Shown here: positions 22,354 through 31,569 of the stretch, one piece after another
How the letters are laid out: every line of letters starts with the position of its first letter
Numbering within the stretch: the first letter of the stretch is position 1
Source of the DNA: Burkholderiaceae bacterium
Lineage (GTDB): Bacteria > Pseudomonadota > Gammaproteobacteria > Burkholderiales > Burkholderiaceae_E
NCBI GenBank assembly: GCA_023383035.1
Contig: JAHDYE010000011.1
Location: 1 to 33,847, forward strand
Reading direction: 5' to 3'
DNA length: 33,847 nt
Made by a program: the position numbers and the translations under genes
Notes under the pieces: model-generated
Database searches by the model: none
Seen by the model: the letters and a program-made list of their open reading frames with translations, nothing else
What the model was told of the DNA's origin: nothing

Positions 22354-23541
22354 TCAGACCCGGCTGACCGCGACGACCGCCGAGACGAATGACTCGACCT
22401 GCCCTTCCTGCAGGCCGGCAATGTTGACCCGTCCGTCGTCGACCATGTAGATCGCATGCTCGCGGCGCAGCCGCTCGACTTGCGCGGCAGTGGTGCCGAT
22501 CAGCGAGAACATGCCCCGGTGCCTGCGCAGGAAGTCGTACCGGTTGGAGTTCGAGTGTTCGGCGAAGACCCTCGCCAGCTCCGAGCGCAGCGCGACGATC
22601 CGGTCGCGCATGGTGCCGAGCTCTTCGCGCCACTGCGCCGAAAGCGCCGGATCCTGCAGGATGATGCGTACCAGCGACCCGCCGTGATCGGGCGGCATCG
22701 AGTACGCGATGCGCGCGCACGTGAGCAACTGGCCCCGGGCGATCCCGGCCCGCGCGGCTGTGTCCGCCAACACGAAGGCGCAGCCGGTTCGCTCGCGGTA
22801 GATGCTGAAGTTCTTGCAGCTCGAGACCGCGACCAGCATCTCGGGCAGCCGGCGTGCGAAGAGACGCACCGCATGGGCATCCTCGTCCAGGCCGTCGCCG
22901 AAGCCCTGGTAAGCGAGGTCGACGAACGGAACGAGCCCACGCGCGAGCACGAGCTCGCAGACGCGCTCCCAATCGTCTTCGGCGAGACTCGCCCCGGTCG
23001 GATTGTGGCAGCAGCCGTGGAGCAGCACGACGTCGCCCGGCGCTGCATCGTGCAGGCCGGCGAGCATCGCCTCGAGCTGCACGCAGCTGCCGACCGGGTC
23101 GAAATAGGGGTAAACGCGCGTCGCCAGCCCGGCGTCGCTGAAGATCGCATGGTGGTTGACCCAGGTGGGGTCTGGGAGCCAGACCGAGGCCTGCGGGCGC
23201 GCGCGAGCGATCAATGCCGCGAGGATCCGCAAGGCGCCCGCTCCGCCCGGAGTTTGCGCGGAGGCGAGCCGATCCACCGGTGCGTCATCGCCGAGGACGA
23301 GTTTGGCGATGCTGCCGCAGTAGGCTGGATCGCCGCCCGGGCCGAGATAGGCCTTCGTATCCTCGGTCTCGTAGAGTCGGCGCTCGGCTTCGCGCACCGC
23401 GCGCATCACCGGCGTGCGCCCCGCACTGTCTCGGTACACACCCACCCCCAGATCGATCTTGTGGGGCCGCGGGTCGCCGCGGAACAGGTCGATCAGCGAG
23501 AGGATCTTGTCCGGGGGCGAGGGCTGCAGGAGTTCGAACAT
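22354..23541 (-). CDS. Aromatic amino acid-type aminotransferase (class I, PLP-dependent)
   Basis: This 395-residue aminotransferase belongs to the AspC/TyrB group. Visible landmarks are the N-terminus DKILSLIDLFRGDPRPHKID, HGCCHNPTGASL (PLP-contacting Asn), FVDLAYQGFGDG, the Schiff-base Lys in VSSCKNFSIYRERTG, and the substrate-carboxylate Arg in GRVNIAGL. TyrB-group enzymes act on aspartate, phenylalanine and tyrosine, and several also accept histidine/imidazolepyruvate. It is the last gene of the right-hand operon, 15 bases after the FAD-linked dehydrogenase. The pair would convert a 2-hydroxy acid to a 2-oxo acid and then to an amino acid, which the ammonia-lyase next door could use. Confidence 0.9.
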   Translation of the reverse strand: MFELLQPSPPDKILSLIDLFRGDPRPHKIDLGVGVYRDSAGRTPVMRAVREAERRLYETEDTKAYLGPGGDPAYCGSIAKLVLGDDAPVDRLASAQTPGGAGALRILAALIARARPQASVWLPDPTWVNHHAIFSDAGLATRVYPYFDPVGSCVQLEAMLAGLHDAAPGDVVLLHGCCHNPTGASLAEDDWERVCELVLARGLVPFVDLAYQGFGDGLDEDAHAVRLFARRLPEMLVAVSSCKNFSIYRERTGCAFVLADTAARAGIARGQLLTCARIAYSMPPDHGGSLVRIILQDPALSAQWREELGTMRDRIVALRSELARVFAEHSNSNRYDFLRRHRGMFSLIGTTAAQVERLRREHAIYMVDDGRVNIAGLQEGQVESFVSAVVAVSRV

Positions 23542-23556
23542 GGTGAGCCTGGCGAG

Positions 23557-24975
23557 TCAGGTGGGTTGGCGGTCGACCAGCTTGCCCGGGTTGAGCACGC
23601 CGACAGGATCGAAGGCGAGCTTGATCGCACGCATGATCCCGATTTCCGCGGGCGAGAGCATTCGTGCCAGCGCGTCGCGCTTGCCTTGCCCGATGCCGTG
23701 CTCGGCGCTTACGGTTCCACGCAGCGACAGCGCGATGTCGTCGATCATGCGCGACAACTCCTCCGAACGCATGCGGAACTCCGTGTCCGCCATGCCCGGC
23801 GGGGGCAGGACGTTGAGGTGGATGTTGCCGTCGCCGACGTGGCCGAACGCGACCGGCCTGCAGCGCGGAAGGCGGTGCTCGAGTTCCGACTCGACACGCC
23901 GGATGAACTCAGGGGAACTCGCAACCGGAACCGCCGTATCGGTCTTCACGATGTGGAACCGGGCCTCACCCATCGCCACGGCGATGCCCTCGCGAAGGGC
24001 CCACATCGAGCGCCGCTGCGCAATCGAACTCGCGACGCTGCCGTCGAGCAGCAGGCCGGCCTCCATCGCCCGATCGAGCAGCGACTGGAAGGCGGCGTCC
24101 AGGTCCATGAAGCGGCTCGTGCTCTCGGCCTCCAGCAGCGCCAGCCACGGCGTCGGGCGGTCGAGCGGCTCGCGCCTCGCCTTCACGTGTGCGAAATGGA
24201 ATTCCACCGCGGGACGCGACATCAGCTCGAACGCGGAGACCGTCTCTCCCAGCACCGATCTCGCCAGCAGGAAGAGATCGAGCGCCTTCTGTGGCGACTC
24301 GACTCCGAACACGCCGGTCGCGAACGCGATCGGCGCCGGGCGCAGCTTCAGTGCCACCGCGGTGACGACCGCGAGCGTTCCCTCCGAGCCGACGATCAGC
24401 GAGCGCAGATCGTACCCCGCATTGCATTTGCGCAGCACGGACGGCGGCCCGAGCACGCTTCCGTCGGCGAGCACCGCTTCGACGCCGAGCACCTGGTCGC
24501 GAGCCATGCCGTAGCGGAGGACGTTGTTGCCGCCGGCATTCGTGGCAACGTTGCCGCCGATCGAACTGGACCCCGCCCCGCCGTGATCCAGCCCGAGCAG
24601 GCGGTTTACGCCGAGCGCAGCCTGCTGGAGTTCGTGAAGGGTGCAGCCCGCGTCGGCCACCATCACGTCGCCTACCGTGTCGATCGAACGGATGCTGCGC
24701 ATGCGCTCGACCGACAACAGCACGGCGTCCTGTCCGGGCAGCGGCAGGGCGCCGCCCGCGAACCCGGTTCCGCCACCCCGGGGAACCAGCGCAACGCCAG
24801 CCGCGCGGCAGGCGGCCACGACACGCGAGACCTGTTCCGTGTCGGCTGGACGCGCGACACAGAGGATGCCGGCATCGACACGGTGGACGCTGTCGCAGCG
24901 GTACGCGCCGAGATCCCCGGGCTCGACGAGCAGCCCCGCGCCGCCCAGGATCTCGCGCAGCCTCGCGACGATCAC
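23557..24975 (-). CDS. FAD-linked 2-hydroxyacid dehydrogenase (GlcD / D-lactate dehydrogenase family)
   Basis: This 472-residue flavoprotein has the FAD_binding_4 domain (VPRGGGTGFAGGALPLPGQ, SSIGGNVATNAGGNNVLRYG) and the C-terminal FAD-oxidase domain (AFGHVGDGNIHLNVL, SAEHGIGQGKRDAL). Relatives oxidise D-lactate, glycolate or D-2-hydroxyglutarate to the 2-oxo acid and pass electrons to the respiratory chain or ETF. The GTG at 24975 has GAGGG upstream and gives a normal N-terminus; the longer frame overlaps the lyase gene. Placed between an ammonia-lyase and an aminotransferase, it may oxidise imidazolelactate or an aryl-lactate. That substrate is inference. Confidence 0.9.
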   Translation of the reverse strand: MIVARLREILGGAGLLVEPGDLGAYRCDSVHRVDAGILCVARPADTEQVSRVVAACRAAGVALVPRGGGTGFAGGALPLPGQDAVLLSVERMRSIRSIDTVGDVMVADAGCTLHELQQAALGVNRLLGLDHGGAGSSSIGGNVATNAGGNNVLRYGMARDQVLGVEAVLADGSVLGPPSVLRKCNAGYDLRSLIVGSEGTLAVVTAVALKLRPAPIAFATGVFGVESPQKALDLFLLARSVLGETVSAFELMSRPAVEFHFAHVKARREPLDRPTPWLALLEAESTSRFMDLDAAFQSLLDRAMEAGLLLDGSVASSIAQRRSMWALREGIAVAMGEARFHIVKTDTAVPVASSPEFIRRVESELEHRLPRCRPVAFGHVGDGNIHLNVLPPPGMADTEFRMRSEELSRMIDDIALSLRGTVSAEHGIGQGKRDALARMLSPAEIGIMRAIKLAFDPVGVLNPGKLVDRQPT

Positions 24976-24994
24976 GACCGTCGGCCCTCGAAGG

Positions 24995-26611
24995 CTAGTG
25001 CAGCGCGCCCAAGTCGCGTTCGGCGACATCGAGCGCGACGCCCTCGGTCGCGATGCGGATCGCGGGGCCGGTCTGGCCAGGCATGTACGAATCCTCCGTC
25101 CGGAACGGGATTGCCTCGCGCAGCGCGCGGTAGACCGCAGCCGTCCCTTTCCCTAGCGCAAAGCCCCCGAGCTGCGACTCGGTGACGTAGATCGCCCGCG
25201 CCGCGAGCATCAGCTCGATCCCGACGATCTTGGGCAGGTTGTCGATGACCTGGCGGGTCTTTCGACACGCCCAGGTGGCCATGCTGACGTGGTCTTCCTG
25301 GTTGCTCTTGGTCGGAATCGTGTCGACACTGGCGGGAAAGCAGAGGCCCTTGTTTTCGGACGCGATCGCCGCAGCCGAGCAGGAGATCACCGCGTAGCCG
25401 CTGTTCAGGCCCGGGGGATTGCCCGCGAGATTGGGAGGAAGCCCGTAACTCAGCGTGCTGTCGCACAGCGCGAAGAGCCTGCGCTCCGAAATGTTGCCGA
25501 TCTCGGCCAGCGACATCGCGACGATGTCCATCGCGAAGGCAATCGGCTCGCAGTGGAAGTTGCCGCCCGACAGGAACTCGAGCCGGCCGTCCGGGTTCCA
25601 GAAGACGAGCGGATTGTCGGTGGCGGCGTTCAGTTCGTTGGTGATCACGCGTCGTGCGTAGGCCAGGTTGTCGCGACACGACCCGTGCACCTGCGGGAGA
25701 CAGCGGAACGAGTACTGATCCTGGACGCGTGCCGAATACGTGGGGTGCAGCAGGTCGTCGGCGAGGCGCACCTTTCTCGCGGCCTCGGTCGTGCGCTCGC
25801 TGCCGGCGATGAGCCGCCGGATGTTCTCCGCCACGTCGATCTGGCCGGGCTGGCGGCGCGCAACGTGGATGCGCGGATCGAAAGCGGCCTGTTCGCCGCG
25901 GATCGCCTCGAGGCTGAGCGCTGCCGCCACGTCGGCCTGCCTGGCCTGACGCTCGGCGTCGTGAACGTTGAGCGCCGCCATCGCGGCGCACAGGCTGTTG
26001 CCGTTGATGAGCGCCAGACAGTCCTTGGCCTCGAGCGCGAAGCTCACCGGGGAGATCGCGGCTTTCGCCAGTGCCTGCTGCGCAGACATGCGCTCGCCCT
26101 CGAACCAGGCCTCGGCGGCCTCGTGCCCGATCAGCACCGACACCACGTGCGCCAGCGGCGCGAGGTCGCCGCTGGCGCCCACCGAACCCTGCACGGGAAC
26201 CACCGGATGGACACCGCGGTTGAGCATCTCGACCAGCCGGTCGACCACTTCGATCCGCAGGCCCGATACCCCCTGGCAGAACGCGTTGATCCGGATCGCG
26301 AGCATCGCGCGAACGACGTCCTGCGGGGCCGGTTCGCCGATGCCGGCGCAGTGGGAAAGGACGATGTTGAGCTGGAAACGGTCGTTGTCGGCTTGGGCGA
26401 TCGCGAAGTCCTTGAGCTTGCCCACGCCCGTGTTGAAGCCGTAGACCGGCGGCGCACCTTCCTTCAGCCACTCCCTTGCGATGTAGTCGCGTACGCGAAC
26501 GATCTCGGCACGGCAGGCGGCGTCGAGTTCGACTTTTGCGCCGTGCCTCGCGATCTGCACAACGTCCTCGATCGTGAGGCTCGCGCCGTCGAGGTGGATG
26601 ATTCGGCTCAT
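24995..26611 (-). CDS. hutH: Histidine ammonia-lyase-family protein (MIO enzyme)
   Basis: This 538-residue aromatic ammonia-lyase has the Ala146-Ser147-Gly148 triad that self-cyclises to the MIO cofactor (QGSVGASGDLAPL). It retains the positions used by P. putida histidine ammonia-lyase: Tyr57 (VYGFNTG), Ser86-His87 (LSHCAGIGEP, the pair separating histidine from Phe/Tyr lyases), Asn203, Gln297-Tyr300-Arg303 (VQDQYSFRC), Phe352 (SGGNFH) and NQEDHVSM with the histidine-lyase Glu. Neighbouring residues differ from the usual enzyme: NTGV instead of NTGF, and LINGNSLC instead of LINGTQxS. It should release ammonia (or a methylamine) from histidine or a close analogue to give urocanate or an analogue. 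A urocanase-like gene heads the same operon. The ATG at 26611 has an AGAGAAGA ribosome site. Confidence 0.88.
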   Translation of the reverse strand: MSRIIHLDGASLTIEDVVQIARHGAKVELDAACRAEIVRVRDYIAREWLKEGAPPVYGFNTGVGKLKDFAIAQADNDRFQLNIVLSHCAGIGEPAPQDVVRAMLAIRINAFCQGVSGLRIEVVDRLVEMLNRGVHPVVPVQGSVGASGDLAPLAHVVSVLIGHEAAEAWFEGERMSAQQALAKAAISPVSFALEAKDCLALINGNSLCAAMAALNVHDAERQARQADVAAALSLEAIRGEQAAFDPRIHVARRQPGQIDVAENIRRLIAGSERTTEAARKVRLADDLLHPTYSARVQDQYSFRCLPQVHGSCRDNLAYARRVITNELNAATDNPLVFWNPDGRLEFLSGGNFHCEPIAFAMDIVAMSLAEIGNISERRLFALCDSTLSYGLPPNLAGNPPGLNSGYAVISCSAAAIASENKGLCFPASVDTIPTKSNQEDHVSMATWACRKTRQVIDNLPKIVGIELMLAARAIYVTESQLGGFALGKGTAAVYRALREAIPFRTEDSYMPGQTGPAIRIATEGVALDVAERDLGALH

Positions 26612-26625
26612 GAGTTCTTCTCTCT

Positions 26626-27798
26626 TCAGGTGGATGGTGCGTGAGTTCGCCGGCCCTCCGCGGCATCTACGCTGCCGTGGAGCCCGGCCAACATTCGAAG
26701 CCGCTGGTCCGACGAACCGAACAGTGCGTCGATCACCGCGAGGCGCTTGAAGTAGCCGCCAACGGGAAGCTCGGCGCTCATTCCCATGCCGCCGTGCAGT
26801 TGAACGGCACCGTGGGCCACACTGCGGCCCGCCCGACCCACCGTGATCTTGGCCATCGACAGCAGCCGCTCGGCCGCCGGAAGGCTCTCGGCGAGCGCCA
26901 TGCAAGCCGCCATGACGATCGAGCGGGCCTGCTCCAGCGCGATCAGCATGTCGACCTGGCGGTGCTGCAGGACCTGGAACTGCCCGATCGGACGTCCGAA
27001 CTGCTTGCGCACCTTCAGGTGATCGAGTGTCAGGTCGTGCAGTGCCTGCATGGCGCCCACTGCCTCCGCGCACAGCGCAGCGACCGCCGCATGCGTGAGC
27101 TCGGCGAGGATTTCGTCTCCCTGGCCAGCCTTGCCGAACCGGTCGGCGTCACCGGCACGGACCGCACGCAGCCGCAGGCGGCTGGCCCGGCCTCCGTCGA
27201 GCCGCTCGAAGTGCCGCGCTTCGAGCCCGGGTGCGTCGCCGTCGACCAGGAAGAAGCCCAGCGCGCCGCCTTCGGCGCCCTCGACGCGCGCGGCGACGAG
27301 GATCTTTCCAGCCGTCTCGGCGTCGAGCACGCAGGGCTTCTCCCCGTGCAGCGTGTAGCCGCTGTGGCAAGGTACCGCCCGCGTGGCGATCGCCGACGGC
27401 ATGCAGCCCGACGGATCCTCGTGCAGGGCCGCGGCGAAGCGCAGATCTCCCCGGGCCAGGCGCGGAAGCAGTTCCTGCCGTTGCGCGTCGGATCCGAAGC
27501 GCAGGATTGCCCGGGCGCCGACCACGGCGCTCGAGAGGAAGGGTTCGAGCGCTCCTGCCCTTCCGAACGCCTCCATCAGGATCATGGTCTCCAGCGGCCC
27601 ACCGGACATGCCGCCGAGTTCCTCGGGCAACTGCAGAGCGAGCCAGCCGAGCTCGGCGATTCCCCTCCAGTCACCCGCCTCGGACGCCTTTCCGCCGGCA
27701 TGCGCCGGGCCACCTCGGGATCTGGCCGCACGCGTGGCGAAGTAGGCCGACGCACTGTCCTGCAGCATCCTTTGCTCTTCGGTCGGAACGAAATCCAT
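26626..27798 (-). CDS. Acyl-CoA dehydrogenase, small-subunit type
   Basis: This 390-residue acyl-CoA dehydrogenase fold protein has KVRKQFGRPIGQFQVLQHRQ (FAD/dimer region) and QLHGGMGMSAELPVGGYFKR. The C-terminal segment that in classical enzymes carries the catalytic base (YEGTxEIQR) reads FGSSDQRLRM, so this chain probably lacks a complete active site. It is the typical partner in PimC/PimD- or ChsE-like heteromers. It lies 9 bases after the large-subunit type gene and 14 before the lyase. Together they would desaturate a CoA thioester made by the adjacent CoA-transferase. Confidence 0.9.
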   Translation of the reverse strand: MDFVPTEEQRMLQDSASAYFATRAARSRGGPAHAGGKASEAGDWRGIAELGWLALQLPEELGGMSGGPLETMILMEAFGRAGALEPFLSSAVVGARAILRFGSDAQRQELLPRLARGDLRFAAALHEDPSGCMPSAIATRAVPCHSGYTLHGEKPCVLDAETAGKILVAARVEGAEGGALGFFLVDGDAPGLEARHFERLDGGRASRLRLRAVRAGDADRFGKAGQGDEILAELTHAAVAALCAEAVGAMQALHDLTLDHLKVRKQFGRPIGQFQVLQHRQVDMLIALEQARSIVMAACMALAESLPAAERLLSMAKITVGRAGRSVAHGAVQLHGGMGMSAELPVGGYFKRLAVIDALFGSSDQRLRMLAGLHGSVDAAEGRRTHAPST

Positions 27799-27807
27799 GT
27801 CCCCGTC

Positions 27808-29010
27808 CTAAAGGCCTAGCACCTGCCGCGCCAAGATGTTGCGCTGGATCTCGTTCGAGCCGCCCCAGATGCTCACCTTGCGCAGGTTGAAGTAGAGGGG
27901 ACCCACGGCAGCCCCGAACTCGGGTGCGAGCGCGTCGCCGTCGGAACCACGCCCTTCGAGCGTCTCGACATCGAAGGGAATCGCCCGCGTGCCGAAGCAC
28001 CGGAAGGCGAGCTCGGCGATCGCCTGCTCGATCTCGGTGCCGCGGACCTTGAGGATGGAGACGAGGGCGCCCGGGGTGCCGCCCTGCTCGAGCGCGCTCA
28101 GGTAGCGCAGCTCGGTGTATTCGAGCGCCGCGATCTGGGTCTCGAGGTCTGCAAAGCGCAACGCAACGTCGGGCAGGTCCGCCACGCGCCTTCCCGGTCC
28201 CTCTTCCATTCTTGCCGCCAGGCCCTTGACCCTGCGCAGCAGCCGCTTCGAACGCGGCAGCCCGGAGATCACGAAGCGCTCGTGCTCGAGCAGGAACTTG
28301 CCGTACGACCACCCCGCACCCTCGCGCCCGACGAGCTGCTCGGCCGGCACCCGCACGTCGTCGAAGAACACCTCGTTGACCTCACGATCGCCGTCGAAGG
28401 TCCGGATCGGGCGCACGGTGATGCCCGGCGAGCGCATGTCGACGAGCAGGAACGAGATCCCCTGCTGCGGCCGCTCCTCGCGGCTCGTGCGCACGAGCGC
28501 GAACATCCAGTCCGCCCACTGCGCCCAGGTCGTCCAGATCTTCTGGCCGTTGACGACGTAGTGGTCTCCGCGCAGCACGGCTTCGGTCTTGAGCGAGGCG
28601 AGATCGGAGCCCGCACCCGGCTCGGAGTAGCCCTGGCACCACCAGTCCTGGTTGGCCAGGATCCTCGGCAGGAAGCGCCGCTGCTGCGCTGCGTTTCCGT
28701 AGGTGTAGATCACCGGTCCGACCATGTTGACGCCGAACTGCACCAGCGGCGGGCAGGGTTGCGCGCCGTACTCCTGCTGGAAGAGGTAGCGCTGCGCCGG
28801 CGTCCAGCCCGGACCGCCCCATTGCTTCGGCCAGTTGACCGCGTACCATCCGCGCGCCGCGAGAATGTCCTGCCAGCGGACGTAATCGTGCTTCGCGAGG
28901 TATTGGCCAAGCTCGACCTTGCGACGAATGTCGGGCGGGAGGTGATTACCGATGAAATCGCGCACCTCGATGCGGAAGCGCTCCTCCTCGGCCGTGAACC
29001 CCAGTCGCAT
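27808..29010 (-). CDS. Acyl-CoA dehydrogenase, large-subunit type
   Basis: This 400-residue acyl-CoA dehydrogenase has the full set of motifs: WCQGYSEPGAGSDLASLKT (FAD contact), NGQKIWTTWAQWADWMF, and the C-terminal WGGSNEIQRNILARQVLGL. This is the pattern of long-substrate PimC-like enzymes that pair with a shorter partner chain. The ATG at 29010 was chosen over a TTG two codons upstream; GAGGGG precedes it. It is 13 bases after the CoA-transferase. In this operon the substrate could be imidazolepropionyl-CoA, giving urocanoyl-CoA, but any short arylpropionyl-CoA fits equally. Confidence 0.92.
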   Translation of the reverse strand: MRLGFTAEEERFRIEVRDFIGNHLPPDIRRKVELGQYLAKHDYVRWQDILAARGWYAVNWPKQWGGPGWTPAQRYLFQQEYGAQPCPPLVQFGVNMVGPVIYTYGNAAQQRRFLPRILANQDWWCQGYSEPGAGSDLASLKTEAVLRGDHYVVNGQKIWTTWAQWADWMFALVRTSREERPQQGISFLLVDMRSPGITVRPIRTFDGDREVNEVFFDDVRVPAEQLVGREGAGWSYGKFLLEHERFVISGLPRSKRLLRRVKGLAARMEEGPGRRVADLPDVALRFADLETQIAALEYTELRYLSALEQGGTPGALVSILKVRGTEIEQAIAELAFRCFGTRAIPFDVETLEGRGSDGDALAPEFGAAVGPLYFNLRKVSIWGGSNEIQRNILARQVLGL

Positions 29011-29023
29011 GTGCAATCCCCTC

Positions 29024-30223
29024 TCAGACGACGGCTTTGCCGTGGAGGTCCGCCAGTTCCGCCGCGTCCAGCCCGAGCAGCTCGGCGAGCACCGTGTCCG
29101 TGTGCTCGCCCAGCCCGGGCGCCGCAGCGGCGAAGTTCGATGCTGCCGACGAGAACTTCACCGGCTGCGGCGCCAGCCAGCAGTCGCCGAAGGCGGGATG
29201 CCGCGTCGGGAGCAGCAGATCGCGGTCGCGAACCTGCGTGCTCGAGGCCGCTGCGGCTATACCCTGAATCGGCGCGCAGGGCACGCCCGCTGCCCCGAAC
29301 GCGGCGACGACCTGCGCGAGTTCGACACCGCGACTCCAGCCCTCGATGAGCGCACGCAGCTCGGCATCGTTGCTCGAACGGGCGGAGTCGGTGGCGAAGC
29401 GCGGATCCGTGGCCAGTTGCGGCTGGCCGATGACCTCCGCCAGGGCCCCGAACAGCTTGTCGTTGGCGGCCGCCAGCACGAAGTGGCCGTCACGCGCAGC
29501 GTAGGCGCCGAACGGGGCACTCAGCGGATGGCGGTTTCCGACCCGCTTCGGCTCGACTCCCGCGTACAGGTACCGGGTCAGCGCGGTCGGCAGAATCGCG
29601 AAAAGCGAATCGAACATCGCCACGTCGACGTGCCGGCCGCGGCCGGTGCGCTCCCGCGCGTAGAGTGCCGACAGGATGCCCCAGGCGGCGAACATCCCGG
29701 CGCAAATGTCGCCTACCGACTCACCCACGAGAGTCGGCGGCCCCTCGGGGTCCCCGGTGATGCTCATCAGGCCGCTCAAGGCCTGCGCGACGATGTCGTA
29801 CGCGGGTGTCGTCGCCAGGGGTCCGCGCTGCCCGAAGCCCGAGACGCTGCAGTACACGAGACGCTCGTTATCGGCTGACAACCGCTGGTAGCCGATGCCC
29901 AGCTTGTCCGCGACTCCCGGGCGGAAGTTCTCCACGACGACGTCAGCGCGCGCCGCGAGCTGCCGCGCGATCCGCTGCCCCTCGGGACGACCTAGGTCGA
30001 GGCGAATGCCCTGCTTGTTGCGGTTGATCATCGCGAAGCTGGCGCTCTCGCCATCGATGATCACGCCCATCCGCCTCTGGTCGTCACCCTGCGGCGGCTC
30101 GACCTTGATCACGCGTGCACCGAGGTCGCCCAGCATCGCAGTGCAGTAGGGACCGGCGAGGATTCGCGAGAAATCCAGGACCAGCAGCCCGTCGAGCAGC
30201 GGCGCGCCCGCCGCGGGGCTCAC
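29024..30223 (-). CDS. CaiB/BaiF family (class III) CoA-transferase
   Basis: This 399-residue enzyme is of the formyl-CoA transferase type. Landmarks are VLDFSRILAGPYCTAMLGDLGA, IKVEPPQGDDQRR, NRNKQGIRLDL, VENFRPGV and the catalytic Asp near residue 171 in ESVGDICAGM. It moves CoA from a donor thioester to a free acid. The GTG start overlaps the dctM stop (GTGA), coupling uptake to activation. It is followed directly by the two acyl-CoA dehydrogenases, the usual order for side-chain desaturation of an imported acid. CoA could be returned from the product enoyl-CoA to the next substrate molecule, avoiding ATP cost. Confidence 0.92.
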   Translation of the reverse strand: MSPAAGAPLLDGLLVLDFSRILAGPYCTAMLGDLGARVIKVEPPQGDDQRRMGVIIDGESASFAMINRNKQGIRLDLGRPEGQRIARQLAARADVVVENFRPGVADKLGIGYQRLSADNERLVYCSVSGFGQRGPLATTPAYDIVAQALSGLMSITGDPEGPPTLVGESVGDICAGMFAAWGILSALYARERTGRGRHVDVAMFDSLFAILPTALTRYLYAGVEPKRVGNRHPLSAPFGAYAARDGHFVLAAANDKLFGALAEVIGQPQLATDPRFATDSARSSNDAELRALIEGWSRGVELAQVVAAFGAAGVPCAPIQGIAAAASSTQVRDRDLLLPTRHPAFGDCWLAPQPVKFSSAASNFAAAAPGLGEHTDTVLAELLGLDAAELADLHGKAVV

Positions 30224-31536
30224 TTCAGACCCGGCAGCCACAGGCACACCATCGGGACAGACAGCACCAGCAGTACGCGCAGGACGTCCATCGCGCAGAA
30301 GCCGAGAACCCCCCGGTAGGTCTCCTTCATCGGGACGTCCTTGGCGAGCGAATTGATCAGGAACAGATTCAGGCCGAAGGGCGGCGAGATCATGCCGATC
30401 TCCACGCTCATCAGCACGAGGATGCCGAACCACACCAGCGTGGCGTCCTTGGACATTCCCAGATCGAGCGATAGCATCAGCGGGATGAACACCGGCAGCG
30501 TGAGCAGCACCATGGCGAGCGACTCCATGAAGCAGCCGAGAATCATGTAGGCGATCACCACGCACAGCACGACCAGATAGGGCGAAGCGTTGATCTGCGC
30601 CACCATCCGCGCCAGCTCGGTGGGCATCTGCGAGGATGCCAGCGCGGCCGAGAACAGCTCGGCCGACAGCATGATCAGAAACATCATCGCGGTCGTGAGC
30701 CCTGCGCTGCGAACCGACTCGACGAAGCCCTTCATTCGCATTCCGCCCTGCAGCACGGCGAAACCCAGCATCAGGAATGCGCCGACCGCGGCGCCTTCGG
30801 AAGGCGAGAAGAAGCCAGCGTAGATGCCGGTGACGATCAGCGCGAACACTACGACGATCGGCCAGGCCCCGCGGGTGGCCGCGATCCGTTCCGACCAGTC
30901 CGCGCGCGGCACCGACGGGCTCGCGCCGGGGACGAAGCGCGAATAGAGGTTCACCACGAGCATGTACTGCACCGTGGCGATCAAACCGGGGAGCACCGCC
31001 GCTACGAAAAGCGCGCCCACCGACTGCTCGGTGTAGACGGCGTAGATCACCAGGATGATCGACGGGGGAATGAGGATCCCCAGGGTGCCGCCCGCGGCGA
31101 GGGTGCCGGTGGACAGCGCCGGCGAGTACCCCGCGTTGCGCATCTCGGGCAACGCGACCCGTGACATCGTGGCCGCGGTCGCGAGCGACGAGCCGCAGAT
31201 CGCCCCGAACGCTGCGCAGCCTCCGATGGTCGCCACCGCGAGTCCGCCGCGCCAGTGGCCGAACCAGGCCAGCGCCGCCCGGAACAATCGCGAGTTCATG
31301 CCGCCGTGTGTCGCGAACTCACCCATCAGCAGGAACAACGGCAGTACCGCCAGCGTGTTGTTCGCGAACTTCGAGTACGTCATGGTCTTGATCGCGCTGA
31401 GCAGCGGAAGCCACCCGTTGATCGCCGCGTACCCGAGTCCGCCCACGAGCAGCATCGCGCCCGATACGGTCATGCGCAGCCCGATCACGAGCAGGGCACC
31501 GGCGAACATCAGCAATCCGATATCGAATCGGTCCAA
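30220..31536 (-). CDS. dctM: TRAP transporter large permease subunit DctM (system 2)
   Basis: This 438-residue protein has about 12 membrane segments. Family landmarks are PLFLLMGEFATHGGMNSRLF, AAGGTLGILIPPSIILVIYA, FSPSEGAAVGAFLML and MISPPFGLNLFLINS near the C-terminus. The TTG start at 31536 is supported by GGAG 6 bases upstream and by the normal N-terminus. It overlaps the CoA-transferase by 4 bases. Its closeness to a CoA-transferase and acyl-CoA dehydrogenases implies a carboxylic acid as cargo. Confidence 0.93.
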   Translation of the reverse strand: MDRFDIGLLMFAGALLVIGLRMTVSGAMLLVGGLGYAAINGWLPLLSAIKTMTYSKFANNTLAVLPLFLLMGEFATHGGMNSRLFRAALAWFGHWRGGLAVATIGGCAAFGAICGSSLATAATMSRVALPEMRNAGYSPALSTGTLAAGGTLGILIPPSIILVIYAVYTEQSVGALFVAAVLPGLIATVQYMLVVNLYSRFVPGASPSVPRADWSERIAATRGAWPIVVVFALIVTGIYAGFFSPSEGAAVGAFLMLGFAVLQGGMRMKGFVESVRSAGLTTAMMFLIMLSAELFSAALASSQMPTELARMVAQINASPYLVVLCVVIAYMILGCFMESLAMVLLTLPVFIPLMLSLDLGMSKDATLVWFGILVLMSVEIGMISPPFGLNLFLINSLAKDVPMKETYRGVLGFCAMDVLRVLLVLSVPMVCLWLPGLK

Positions 31537-31569
31537 TTGAATCTCCGCGGAAAGCCGTCGCGTCGGGGA

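Noticed and set aside
22337-22531. GGTGCCTGCGCAGG occurring twice about 180 bases apart
   Set aside because: Short GC-rich coincidence, one copy inside the aminotransferase coding sequence; no supporting structure.
22456-25185. 909-codon plus-strand frame
   Set aside because: Antisense to the aminotransferase and FAD dehydrogenase, both with complete family motifs on the minus strand.
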